A stretch of 64,000 nucleotides of DNA, taken from NCBI GenBank assembly GCA_000231825.2, contig JH720296.1, positions 2,026,679 through 2,090,678 of the forward strand. Reading direction: 5' to 3'. The DNA is from Tetrahymena elliotti 4EA (taxonomy: Eukaryota; Ciliophora; Oligohymenophorea; Hymenostomatida; Tetrahymenidae). Made by a program: the position numbers and the translations under genes. Below, piece after piece: positions 38,586-50,835 of this stretch; within the stretch, counting starts at the first letter, position 1, and every line of letters begins with the position of its first letter. Below the pieces are notes generated by a model. It did no database searches. It worked only from the letters and a program-made list of their open reading frames with translations, and was not told where the DNA came from.

Positions 38586-41500
38586 ATGAATTTCTTAAGA
38601 GAAATAGTTTCAGGTCCTAAAAATAGGATGAAGGAGGATGGCTACAATTTAGATTTGACCTATGTCTGTCCAAGAGTCATTGCAATGAGTTATCCAGCAT
38701 CAGGAGTGGAAAGCGTTTACAGAAATCCTATAGATAAAGTAATTTTTTGTGATGAAATTACAAAAAAGCGAATTAAGCACAAATAGCTTAGCAATTTTCC
38801 TAATTATATAAATGTAGATTAGACATCCCCTTATCTTTTTTTATATCGAAAAGGTGACCAAATTTATAAAGTCAAAGCACTAAAATAACTTTTTAGTTTT
38901 CAACTTAAGTGGTAGAATGTACAACTATGCTAAATTTGAAGACTAGGTAACATTGAATTAATTGTTTTATATCAAGAAATTAATTCAGTCAATCAGTTAG
39001 TTGCTCATTCAATCTCCTCGATTAGCAAATAAGTTGTATAAATGGATAATTAATTGCTCTCATTTTCTATGTAAAATCTATATATCTATCAAGCAAAAAA
39101 AAATAATCAAATTAATAAAGCAATCAATCAATAGATAAGCGAATAATTACTTTACATATATACACATATGCATACATGCATTAACCACTAGACATATATT
39201 GCTTGTTTCTTTAATTATTTGCTGTCTTGCTTACTTACTTACTGACTGAAATAATTTTTACAAAATAGTAAACAAAATAAGTTATTTCTTTTCTACTAAA
39301 TAAACAAGGTATTAGATTTCTAATGGGAGGATCATCATTCCCCACCAATTCACACACTCTTTTTAATATGTTAAAAAATGCAAATGTTTTTAAAAGGTAA
39401 TTGATTCATTTTTCAAGCAAAAAATTTTAGATTCCTTTTCTCTAAGCAAAATTGAAAGCAATAAATAGCAAGCATTCCAAATATTCTGCATCAAAATAGC
39501 AAATTTAGCATTTCATTAAGTTATTTTATCTATTTATAGCAAAAAAAGAAAATGTTTGCATTATTCATTGCCTTGCAGGTAAAGGAAGAACGGGGACTAT
39601 TATTTGTTGCTTCTTGATTTATAGCGGTATAATTGACACTATTGAAGATGCCTTAAATTATTACTCTAAAAAAAGGTAAAATTACACAATTAATTTAGAA
39701 ATAATGACTGATTTCAAAGCTGATTGATCCATAATAGATAAATAATTGCAATTAAATATTCTAAATTAAATTAGTCTAAATGCATTTAAGCTTATTATAT
39801 ATTTGACAAATAAATATTAGGTTTATTTAAGAAGGGTTTGGCGTAAATCAGCCTTGCTAGATTAGATATTTAGATTATTTTAACTAAATCCTTAAAAATA
39901 GAGAAACAAGTCCCATCTATCCCAAATTAGTTTATATAAAGAAAATAGTGTTTTATGGAAGACCCAATTTTAATACATAAAAAGGTTGTAGACCATATTT
40001 TGATATAGTTTATGTTAGAACAAAGTAGCTTATTTTTTCTACCAAAAAAGCTTACTCAGATGCTCCTAAATTTCTTGAGGGTGATTCTTTTGAATTCGAG
40101 TTTGAATAGCAAGTAGCATTGTGTGGCGATCTCCTCATTAGAATAAAGCATAATGGTTATTATAAAAACTAAAAAATTGCAAGAATATCATTAAATACTA
40201 GCTTTGTTCCTGATGATAACATCAAGTAATTATTTTATCATTTTTAGGCAATTTCATTAGCAAAAATTGTAAAAAGCAAAAAATAAAAATATTAATAAAT
40301 AAATGTATATATAATAAGTCAATAAATTTTTAAAGTAAATGCATAAAATACCAAAAATCTAAAAATGAATAAGTGTATCTTTAATTAAGGAAGGTAAAAT
40401 TCACTCAAAAAGAATTATTCTGAAAAAATAAAGTTGGAAGAAAAAAGAAATTTAAGTGATTTTATTTATATCAAAACAAATTGTTCTTCTGAAAAAATCA
40501 ATCTATAATTGATTTATTTATTGTAATGTGCAAAGTGTAAAAATGATTAAACCAAAAAGAAAAATTAGCTTAAAATAAATAAGCAAGTAACAACTAAAAT
40601 TCTTGAAATTTGTGATTGATTGATTGATTGATTAATTGTTTTATTGTTAATTTGCTGAATTTGAGTGAATTATTCGCTACTTAGAATTTAATTAACAAAT
40701 TTATTGGGACAAATGTATGTAACTGAGTTCGAATCTAAATATCCTTGATTTACATTCTTTACTAATTGAAATATAAAAGAATAATCTGACCATTTAGATG
40801 GAAATTAACCCCAGATTTACAAGCTAGTGTAACCAGCAAAAAAATATTCTTAATCAGGATTATCTTCTACTTTTATCAAATTAACAAAATAAATCAATCC
40901 ACTAATCAATCAATAAAAATCAAGCAAACAAATCAATTCATTTCTATAGTGTAAGCAATATAAAGCAAAAGAAAATTTCAAAAGTAAGAAATAAATGCAA
41001 ATGCTAGGTTAATTAAAAGAGATAGTTTATATGTATAATTTTAGTGCAAAGAATAGTTGCTTTTTACACTTTTTCATTTACTAAAAATAAATTTTTAAAT
41101 CACCATTTTAAAGCAATAATAAAAATAATAGGATATTGAGATTTAAACTTGATGAATTGTCTCCAAGCAATTTATCAAAAGATTCCAGATTTCCAAAAAC
41201 ATTCACTATAGAGGTATCAATTTTTCTTTTTTAAGTAGTCTTAAATCTCAAAATTATTTTATATTTTTAAAGATACATTTTGGACAATTTTGTAACTGTA
41301 CAAGATTCACTCCTTTTAAAGAAAAATGCAAGATATGTAGTCCATAAATATAAAAAGAAAGAGAGTATTGGGAGATCATGCATCGCATATTAAAAAACTA
41401 TTACCCTCTTGATAAGCAAGATTAAAGAAGTATGTTATTTGGAAACCCTTCTTCTGATGATATTGAATAGGTGTTGTAAAATAAATCAGCAGAAAAATAA

Positions 41501-42312
41501 TGTAAAATTTGCTTTGAATTTACTTAAATATTAATACTTTTTTTTTTACAGATTAGAGTAATACATTTAAGTTTGATAGTTAACAAGACAAGTTTGTACA
41601 AGAGGGTGATATTTAAAAGAAAGATAGCAATAAACAAAATTCAGATTAAGAAGAAGTGAAGGAAGCATGTTCTCCTACAAAACAATTAAATTAAAACTTT
41701 TGTTTTGAACCATAAAATAATAATGATGAAGATGAAATAGTTTCCCCTATCAAAATAAGAAAGAGATCTGATGTCAGACACAACTTCTACTCAGAAGATT
41801 AAGCTTTTTCTAATAAGAAGATTTAAAAAAATTAAATCAGAATCAACACATCCTAGAACATAACTTATAATAAAGAAAATGTAAAGACTTATTCCAATAA
41901 ATTGTTAAATAGATAGTAAGAATATTTCTAAATCAATTAATAGGTTTCAAATTAAAATGAATTAGAGATAGACAATTAGCAGGGTAATAATGAAGATAAT
42001 GATGACTGTGATAATGATGAAATTAATGATATTCCTGAAGGGCCTCCATCCCCATTAAGTCCTAAAAATTCATATGCAAATAAAAATGAAAACGATACAG
42101 ATATAGATTCCCCCTATGAAGATTCTCACCCTAATCTCCCTAAAAACTCTTAAAACTTCAGCTAATTTTCAAAGGGATTCAAATAAACATCTAACTTATT
42201 GCTCTTCGATAAAGATTCCTTTGATGATTTGCACAATGATTCAGATGACCCTGCACCACAAAAACCATTCTCAGGTGATAAAATTTTTGTAAATAATATG
42301 AAACATCAATGA
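38586..42312 (+). CDS. PTEN-family phosphoinositide 3-phosphatase
   Basis: Eight exons: 38586-38853, 38897-38946, 39309-39396, 39540-39675, 39821-40225, 41132-41213, 41273-41501, 41552-42312; total 672 aa. N-terminal LDLTYVCPRVIAMSYPASG and VYRNPIDKV are the PTEN start. FNLSGRMYNYAKFEDQ, FQWEDHHSPP (general-acid Asp114) and the P-loop HCLAGKGRTG (Cys146, Arg152) complete the phosphatase domain. The P-loop differs from human PTEN (HCKAGKGRTG) by Leu for Lys125. A C2 domain follows (KIVFYGRPNFNTQKGCRPYF, GDLLIRIKHNG, ISLNTSFVPDDN, RFPKTFTIEIHF). The C-terminal 270 residues are Q/N/D-rich with clusters of acidic residues and SP motifs (GPPSPLSPKNS). It should dephosphorylate PI(3,4,5)P3 or PI(3,4)P2. 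The part between exon 1 and exon 2 is uncertain: a 48-bp in-frame intron (38738-38785) may remove unusual residues between IDK and the next block. Confidence 0.92.
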
Positions 42313-43084
42313 GAATGTTAAAATACCTACGAAAATTAATCGAAGTAATCTAGTGAGCTAATAATTAAAAAACCAATAATGAATATATAATACATTCAAA
42401 TAAAGAAATAAACAAACAAATGAAGCAAAAAAAATTCATCAACAGAGCAATTAGACAATTTATTTGAGAAAAATAAATTAAAATTGAATTAAATCACTGC
42501 AATTTGCTACAAATTTAAGTTATTTAGTTAAAATAAATTATTATAAACAAACAAACAACTTTAATTTACTAATAAACATATCCAAAACCACTTAACCATT
42601 TATTTTAGTTAGTTACACTATGAAGCAGCTAAAGTACATTAACAAATATAATAGATTAAAAGATAGTCGTAGCATTAAATCTCATCAACCAAGCAGTCAG
42701 TCTTCCTAATTTAGAATTATTTATTTAAAATTTTTTGAATTTCAACTTAGCTAGCTACTGCTAAAATGACTAAGCCTATATTAATGTACCTCTTTCGTTT
42801 CCAAGATCTTTAGAATGATAAACTTAGTTTATGATCAAACAAGCTATCTGTTTCAAGTCTAAGAAGCAAACTATTGAAGAAGCATTTTTATTGGAATTCA
42901 TAAAAAAAGGATAAAATAATAATAAGGTTTTAATTCAAAATTTAAAATATATCAACTTCTTTACCTAAAAAATTAAATAAACAAACAAACAGATAAAAAG
43001 ATCAAAAAACTGATTATCTGATATTATTTTAAAGCATTCTTTTTGAATTTTTTGAATACTATGGTGAATTTTCACTGATCTAAA

Positions 43085-43117
<33 letters not shown>

Positions 43118-44208
43118 CATCTCTCTAACTAAACGATTCGACTTTATATAAACCAAAAACTTATATTTCAATAAATAATTTTCTAATAAATTAAAAAATA
43201 TGGTATAATCATAGTCAATCTTCTACTGTTTATCTTTCCATTTATGTCTTTCTATTAAAAATATTAAATTCCTACTTAACTTTTCTTCATCCTTCTTTTA
43301 TCATCTCATCCCTAATTATTTTTTGTAAATTAAACCATTAAGTTAATACTGGAATGATTGATTCTTTCTTTTAATGTTGATTTTCTTCAATTAACATAAT
43401 GATATTTTAATCCTTGATAATTTTAATTATTTTCATAAAAATTTTTTTGCTTTTTAATTTTTTTAAAAAAGAAATTTTACAGCTTTATTTTTTTAAAAAA
43501 TAAGATATATATGATTAATTATCTCAAATATAAATACCTTAATCATTCTATTTAAGAATGGGGAAGAAATAATTTTTTTGGTAAGTTCTCCTCCTATTAT
43601 ATTTTTTAAAAATTAATACACAAAAAATATCTATTAATATGTTTAGTAAAATTAATTACAATGTATTCTTGATTTTTTAAGGATTCTAAATAATTTTAAT
43701 GAAGTTATTTTTTAAGATATAATTTATAAAATAATCTATAATATGATTTTTAGATTAATATGCCAATAAAAAAGACTAAGTTAAATCAGAATCAATATCT
43801 CTTTGTTGGTTATTATTTTAATAATAGTTTTAAGAAATAATAAAAATAATAATAGTAGTAGTAATAGTAGTAATATGAATAGTAATTAGGTACTTATTTC
43901 CTAATTTTTAATATAAAAAAAGGAGGGAAAAGTATTGATTATAAATAAAGTATTAGAAATCAAAAATAAATCAATAAAATTAATATTTTTGGTATATCTT
44001 ATATTAAAATTTGAATTTTGTAAATTTATAATTAAAAAAGTATTATTGACTTGATTGCTTTCTTGTTTATTGATCAAGATTATTAATTAATAAACCAATA
44101 ATTTAATTTCACAACTAGCTCAATAGATAAATAGATAGATTCTTTTAAGGTCTATAAAAAGATATACATAAAATAATTTATTTCTTTTTCTCTTAACACA
44201 AGCATTAA
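42313..44208. other. Intergenic with microsatellites
   Basis: No gene supported. 42600-42900 is less A+T-rich and contains three short ATG frames (one begins MIKQAICFKSKKQTIEEAF at 42838); this is probably 3' flank of the PTEN-like gene. An AATAATAGTAGTAGTAATAG tract is at 43845-43890. Confidence 0.45.
43085..43118. repeat. (CTAT)n microsatellite
   Basis: About eight perfect CTAT units followed by imperfect CCATCTCTCT. Seen directly; likely length-polymorphic. Confidence 0.95.
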
Positions 44209-47200
44209 ATGAAATTAAATAACTATCTTGTTTAGATGTAAAAATCAACTCCTCTTAATAGTGTATAGCATAGTATATCGCATGAAGGTTCTTCAAAAGT
44301 AAATTAGATTAATAAATCTGCCATTGATGATAATTGCAAAACAAATGAAACTTAAACATTGGCAGATAATACTAAAAAGCTATAAAAAAATATTTCTATT
44401 TGTTCACAATCACCTGGAAGCAATTAAGCGAACTTTCTTAGTACTCAAAATGATATGAATTCTATTTAATCTTTTAGGGATAGAGCATAATTATAACAGT
44501 AGTCAGTTTTACTTGCAAATCAAAATAATAAGCTCACTCCAACCAGAAACAACCAAAATTTAAAAACAATCCCTTCACCCAAAAATTAGAATTTGATAGC
44601 TGCTTGCACAAATAAATAAAAACCATAAAATATCTAAAATAGCATGTAGAGCCACATTTAATAATCTCCTCTATAAATGACTTCTCCTCCTCAGAAGCTT
44701 TTAGATGAAAGATAAAAATCATGCACTAAAAATATCAACTAAAAGCTGAAAATAAATGAATTAACTCATTCATAAAGCTAATTAATGTTTAATTCTCAAG
44801 AATAGTCTAAAAATGTAAAAAGCGATCAACATGTCTAATAGACTGCTGATTAATAAAACTTAAAAATAAATTCAAGCTCTTCTGAACCTTATAAAAATGT
44901 GTAAACTTCTAAAATGCAGAATATCCCTTCTACTTCTGTTTTAAAGGAGTTTATTGATGGTATAAATAAACAAAAAAATATCAACAGCAGCAATTCAGGA
45001 TAGCTTAAAACATTTTAAACAACTTAAATTATTAATACATCAAAAAGTATTAATTAAAGTCAAACTCAAAATAAATCAAAATCACCTCAAGGATTAAAGA
45101 AATAAAATCCCCTCCAATATGGCATTTTATAGTAAATAACTAAAAAATCTTTAGGTAGTGGTAAACTAAATACTGCTGGGAATTTGACCTAATAAAAATA
45201 TTAAATATGTATTGATACAAATGAATAAAGTAATAATCTAAATTCTAATAGTTAAGGTTATTTAGATTAATAGATTTCTTCGTAGGGTCTTCTCAGTTAA
45301 AAAAATGCTAAGAAAAACCTTAATAGTATAGTTTCACCAACAACAAGTATAGCAAATACTTATAAGGTTTAAGTGAAAAATAAGAGCTAAGATGTTAGTT
45401 AAACAGCATAGAATTAGAAACTAATTTAATAAATGAGATAGTCAAAAGTGAATACATCATCTTAAAATCTTTATGAAAGTTAGAGACAACAAAAAATATA
45501 ATGCTAATCGATGTTTATAAATAATAACGAAAATAAAAATAAAAATAAAATTAATTTATCTTAACCTGATTTAGATACTTTAGATTCAGAGGCAATAGCT
45601 CATTACACTGATTTAATTACTCTTTAAACTCAAGAGTTAAAGGAAGATCAATCTTTTACCCCTGATCAATAAAAGAGCTTAAATTAACTCTCAAATGTTT
45701 TAAATAGCAATTTAAGTAATAATTTAAAAGATTCTTTGATAAGAAATCAATAGAAAAATGTTAAAAAGTCATTTGAAGATAAGAAAAAATCATAAAGCTA
45801 AGAATTTAAATCAAGCAGATAATATACCAACAACAAATCTGAATCAAGTGAATAAATTTTAAAATCTCAAGAAAGTTTGAGAATTTAACTAGGATCTATC
45901 AAGCCAGGGGAATAACAAGAAACAAGTTTAGAATGCAATGAAGAGTTTGAATACAATAACTTCATTCAAAATAATATCATGTTGATGAAGAAAAATAATT
46001 TAAGTAAATAAAAAGACAACAATTAATTTGTTCTTTAATCTTTCACTGAAAGTCTCTAGTCTTCTTAAGACACAAGAAGAAATATCTTAGATAACAATTT
46101 TCATCTCAATGCAATTGATAATTAAATGAACTGCAGAAATGATAATTGCATCAACCATTAAACTAAAAAGGTAATTCTTCAAATTATTTCTATAAATTTC
46201 TAAAAAATTATTTGCATTAATTTAGGGAAAATACCACATTGAACAAGAGAGTCTAAATTCAAATAATTAAAATTTAAAATCTTATTGCTCTAAATGTGCT
46301 ATTGAATTAGTTAGTTAGGGTATTAAAGTTATCGAAAATGAATCGATTACAAAAAAGAATGTAATTGAAACATTTTTAGTGAATTTGAGAAGTGGAGTAA
46401 ATGATTTATTGAATAACACTTTAAAGTTGATAGATGAAAAGGACAATACTTTGAATAAGAATTATTAAAATTAATTTCACAAACTTAATAACTTTTATGA
46501 TGAATGTATCAGTCTTTTCAATTAATTTAGATCAGAAGACTTGCAAAAACTTATTGATTCTTAAAACTAAATACAAGAAATATACAACGAAAGAAGAAAT
46601 ATCATTCGCTCCCATATTATTGATGTAGAAAATATGAATAAAGATATTTCAACTAATATTGATTAGATTATCCATAATATAAAACTTGGTCCATTTCAAG
46701 AAATAATAAATTAATATCAAGATAAATGTAATGAATTCATAAATTATTGTGAATAAACTAATCAAATACAAATTAATTTCTTAAAATACAACAGTGAAAA
46801 CAATAAACAAAATATTCAATCCTTAAGAAACGTCTTTGAAACAATGAGAAAAACAAACTTTTATGAGCAGTCTAGTTTAATTGAAAATATTTAGCCATTC
46901 TAAAATGAAAACTCATAAAAACTAGAATAATTTATCACAGAAGATAGTGCCAAAAAGTCAAACAAAAAACAAGATTCTGCCAAATTAAAAAATCAATTAT
47001 ATGTTTCTTTTGACAATAGAGAACTTTTCTTCTAAGCAGCTAAAATAGCTAGTGCAAAAAAATAAAATTAAATAGATGAAGACCCTCATTTCTAATAATT
47101 TGATAAAAATGAATGCCAAATTTCTAACAATTTCTCAAATAATAATGACCATACCTCTGAACAAAATCATCTTAATCAACAAATGAACTGGCAGTAAAAT

Positions 47201-49459
47201 ATTAATTAATTCAATGAGCAACAATATAATATAAATTAAAATATTTGTGATGCTGATTAATAAAGCAACCTCAACTTTGATGACAATACTCCTAATCCTA
47301 CTTTTGGAAAAAGAGATCATCTTCATACCCCTTAACTGCATGATATAAAAAATTAATTTTAAAATGAATAACTTCAATAAATTAGAAATTAATTTATGAA
47401 CCATAAATTAATGAATAAAAATAATTTTTAATCTTTGTCTGAAGCAAGATTAAACTAAATTTAAGTAGATTTTTTGAACAAGCATATAGAATCAAATTTA
47501 TAGAAAAGCTCGAATTAATTAAACACTTCTCCAGATCATTATCAAAATAAAAATAATTAAGCACATATCTAAGATATTTTTAGTAATCAACAAAGCAGTA
47601 AAAATAATGGTCATAAAGTATCCCAAAGCAGTGGAAATATTCTTAATTTTGTGAGATAATAAAATGAATAATAATTAACAAATAATTATCTTGCGGATAA
47701 AAAATACAAGTAGCACTAACCTTTACAGTCAATAGATGAAGATATCCAAAATATTGAATTCAACAGTGCTTAAAAGAGCTCAAAAAATAACAATTTAAAT
47801 AATAGCAATCTCACTTCTGGAAGCACTTACATTTCAACCTCTAAAAAATAAAAAAATTAAATTTAAGAAAACAGTAAAGCTGATCCATAATACTATCTAT
47901 CTAATAGAGACACTGTCAATATAAATTCCTTCATAGACAACTATAATTTGATAGCTGAAGAATTTAGATCTGTAAACAATAATTAATCATTTACATAGAA
48001 TCCCTCTGCATCTAATTTTTTTACTGGTTAATCTACTTGCACAAATGGCTAAGAAAGTTCTTAAAATGCAAATAAGCACCAGTCATAGCAAAATAATTAA
48101 GGTTTCGTGAGTTAATCTAATACATAATTCAATGTAAAATAAGAAATATAAAATTCTTCTAACTCTAAATATGACAAATAACTTAATGAATAGTAAAGAT
48201 CAGCAAAAAATTTAAACAATTTTAAACCATTAACTTTGCTTCCTAGTTTTATGAATGAAGACTATGATTCAAACAGATATTAAGATTCAAATAGAGCAGA
48301 AATTGCTTCTAATGATAGAAATAAAGACTCATTTAGAAGCTACTCTAATAATAAATTAGGTGAAAACTCTAGCAATCAAAGATCAATCAAGTATATTGAT
48401 TATTTTAATAACAATTAAGAAAGTTTGAATAGAGTTGAGTCTTTCCAACTAGAGAGTTAAGATAATAAGAAATCTCCAATTAATTCTACAAAAAAGAATT
48501 AGTATTCATAGAATTCACAAGGTAGTTCTAAGAGGCCTCCAGCTCCCTCTCCATCTTATAAAATCAATAAATAATCTTCTCCTCCTTAAGTAGCCTCATT
48601 TGATTAATTACAATAAAGTAAATATAAGGAAATAGAATAAAATTTTGACAATTTGTAAATGAAAAACTCATCAGAATTCTCAACAGGAAAAAAGAAAAAA
48701 TGCTATGATTTGCATCTTAATCTATCTTCCATGAACAAAAACTAAAATTTTGCTGAAAATGAATAGAGAGGAGGATATGAAAATGATTTTGGTATTGAAA
48801 CTGAGATAAAACAAATAAATTACTCAGATAATTTTAATGAAAATCCCTATGAGAACCAAAATTAATTCTAGAACTAATTAAATTAATTAGATCAAGATAC
48901 TATTATTAATTTGATGGCTAAAGCTTAAAATCAATTTAATATATCCCAGCAACAACAGTTAAGATCTAACTTTTAATAGAATTAAAATAAATAATTATTT
49001 GAAAACAAGAATGAATTAAATACTAGTTAACAAGATAATTATTCCCTTCAAATGTCAGAAACTATAGAAAAAAATGATGTTGAGTAGAGCTATAACTGTA
49101 TGCTTTCCATGCAATACTAAGAGTCGGATCATGATAGCTAATCTTAAAGTATTGTTGGTATTGCCTCAAAATACTCTTAAGATAACAGATAAATAAAGGA
49201 AACTTAAAATATTGAAAAATAAGATAAAAATAATAATTCTCAGGGAATTTTAGCTGATTCTTTTGATAGAAATATTTCAGTTACTTAAATTTAACTTGCA
49301 GATAATGACCAATAAAAATATTTTTCTTCTTCATTCCAACAAAAATAAGAACATAATTTTGCAGATTCTATGAACTCTTAAAATCAAAATTTAGCAACTA
49401 AAAGTTAATTTTTCTACTCACCATAATTCAAAGAAGATACCCCTAATTTGTCAGATTGA
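44209..49459 (+). CDS. Giant Q/N/S-rich protein with central B-box-like zinc motif and coiled coil
   Basis: Two exons (44209-46170, 46226-49459; 55-bp intron) encode 1731 aa, the largest complete gene here. Residues 1-640 and about 900-1731 are low-complexity, dominated by N, Q, S and K, with many glutamines written TAA/TAG. The centre is different: CRNDNCINHQTKK at about 641-654, then after the intron GKYHIEQES and YCSKCAIELVSQG (about 675-690) form a Cys/His pattern like the ciliate B-box zinc finger. A helical region of about 200 residues follows (FLVNLRSGVNDLLNNTLKLI, IIDVENMNKDISTNIDQII), typical of the coiled coil after B-boxes. Short SP/PP patches occur (KRPPAPSPSYK, KQSSPPQ). It may act as a scaffold; function unknown. 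The frame is intact over 5 kb, which argues strongly that it is real. Confidence 0.85.
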
Positions 49460-50417
49460 TTAAATATCCTTAATAATTAAATCCATTAACATAAAGAGTT
49501 TATTTATTTGAATTTAGTTAATTTTTTTTATAATTAAAGTTTATTTATATTAACACATATATATTCTCTCTCTTTTTGTAAATATTTTCAAATTAAATTC
49601 ATTTTCTTCTATACACATACCATCAAAAAAAATTTACCAAATATTTTCATAAAAAAAAATAGTAACACTAAAAAGTTTAATCTGTGAAGGTTTAATTTCA
49701 AAATTCTTTAAAAAGTATTTTTTTATGATCAAAATTTGAAAAATGAATTTGATTAAAAATGAAAAAAAAAAAATCAAATGGAGGAGATAAATAAAGTTTT
49801 ATCTTTTGTAAATTTATTTGATAACAAATAATAATTCTTTTGATCAAACAACTTTAATTTTAGATTTTTTTAAACAATTAATGTCAATTATGTTTGTTTT
49901 TTATTTTAAAATATCTTTAAAGATATGTTTACTGAATTAGTTAGTAAATTGAAATGATTTAACAATAATATAGAATATTAAAAAAGTAAAAATGTTTTTG
50001 TTCAAAATATTATTGAAATATTTAAAATATTTATTATATTTGAATTAAATATTTTTGCTACATAATTTAATTAAATTTGAGGTAGGAAGATTTGCCTATT
50101 AAAAAATAGATATTTTTGTAAGCGGATATTTGGTTATTTTCGTATTGATTGATAGGTGATATAGTGACTTACTTAATAAACTGAAATAAAAGGATTTTTA
50201 TATGATGAAAAATTAATTACTAACATTTATATGGATTTATAATATAATGTCTGATATTTATTTATTATAATTATTTGATTAAGCAGTAGCCAATATCTGT
50301 GAGATAAAAGAGCAATGTTAATATTTAAAATATATTTAGAAATGGTAAATAGAGCGGAGAAGAGTTAATTAATGATAACATGAAATGATAGAGAAATCAA
50401 GGTTTATATTGATAAGA
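49460..50417. other. Intergenic, A+T-rich
   Basis: No gene seen. 3' flank of the giant Q/N-rich gene. Composition becomes less A+T-rich from about 50330 onward, toward the small ORF at 50418. Confidence 0.5.
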
Positions 50418-50693
50418 ATGAAGAAAAAAAAAGAGTCACAGGGAGGATTAGAAAGAAAAAATATATGGAATTAGATTAAAATCAACAAAATACATAAAAA
50501 TTTCTTAATAGAAAAATAGAGAAAATATTAACTCCAAAAGGATGATAAGTACAACAAACGAATATACAAAAAGGATAGCATTGGATAGTAATAATCTATT
50601 CAAGTATAAGGCACCAAGATAGGCACAACACGAAGAAGGCGATGGAATGAATGGTAGAATATGATAGATTTATTTAGTCATATTTTGAACTGA
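50418..50693 (+). CDS. Small basic ORF, possible separate gene or upstream leader
   Basis: An uninterrupted ATG..TGA frame of 91 aa, beginning MKKKKESQGGLERKNIWNQ and containing GTKIGTTRRRRWNEWQNM. Very basic. Its G+C content is visibly higher than the flanks (for example GGCACCAAGATAGGCACAAC), which is why I list it. It ends 142 bp before the start of the PHD-finger gene in the same direction, so it could be an uORF or a non-coding leader of that transcript. No domain recognised. A frame of this length is expected by chance now and then in a TGA-only code. Confidence 0.35.
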
Positions 50694-50835
50694 CTCAATT
50701 TACCAAGTTTTATATAATCATCATATATATCATCATCATGTGTGTGATTATTATTCATTGATATCAATCCTGATATTTTTATGTGAAATTCTGTGAGATA
50801 TCTCTAATTGGTCATTTATCTTATTTTTTTTAAAT

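Noticed and set aside
38586..38786. Treating the 66-codon standard-code ORF as a complete small gene
   Set aside because: It ends at TAG, read as Gln here; it is the first exon of the PTEN-like gene.
40725..40745. GAGTTCGAATCT resembling a tRNA T-loop
   Set aside because: The flanking stem does not pair and no D-arm, anticodon arm or acceptor stem could be found around it; it lies in an intron of the PTEN-like gene.
42604..43010. Three consecutive short ATG frames
   Set aside because: Each is 23-60 codons, in different frames, without splice sites to join them; more likely 3' flank of the PTEN-like gene.
47135..47404. 89-codon minus-strand ORF
   Set aside because: Antisense of the giant Q/N-rich gene, which is intact on the other strand.
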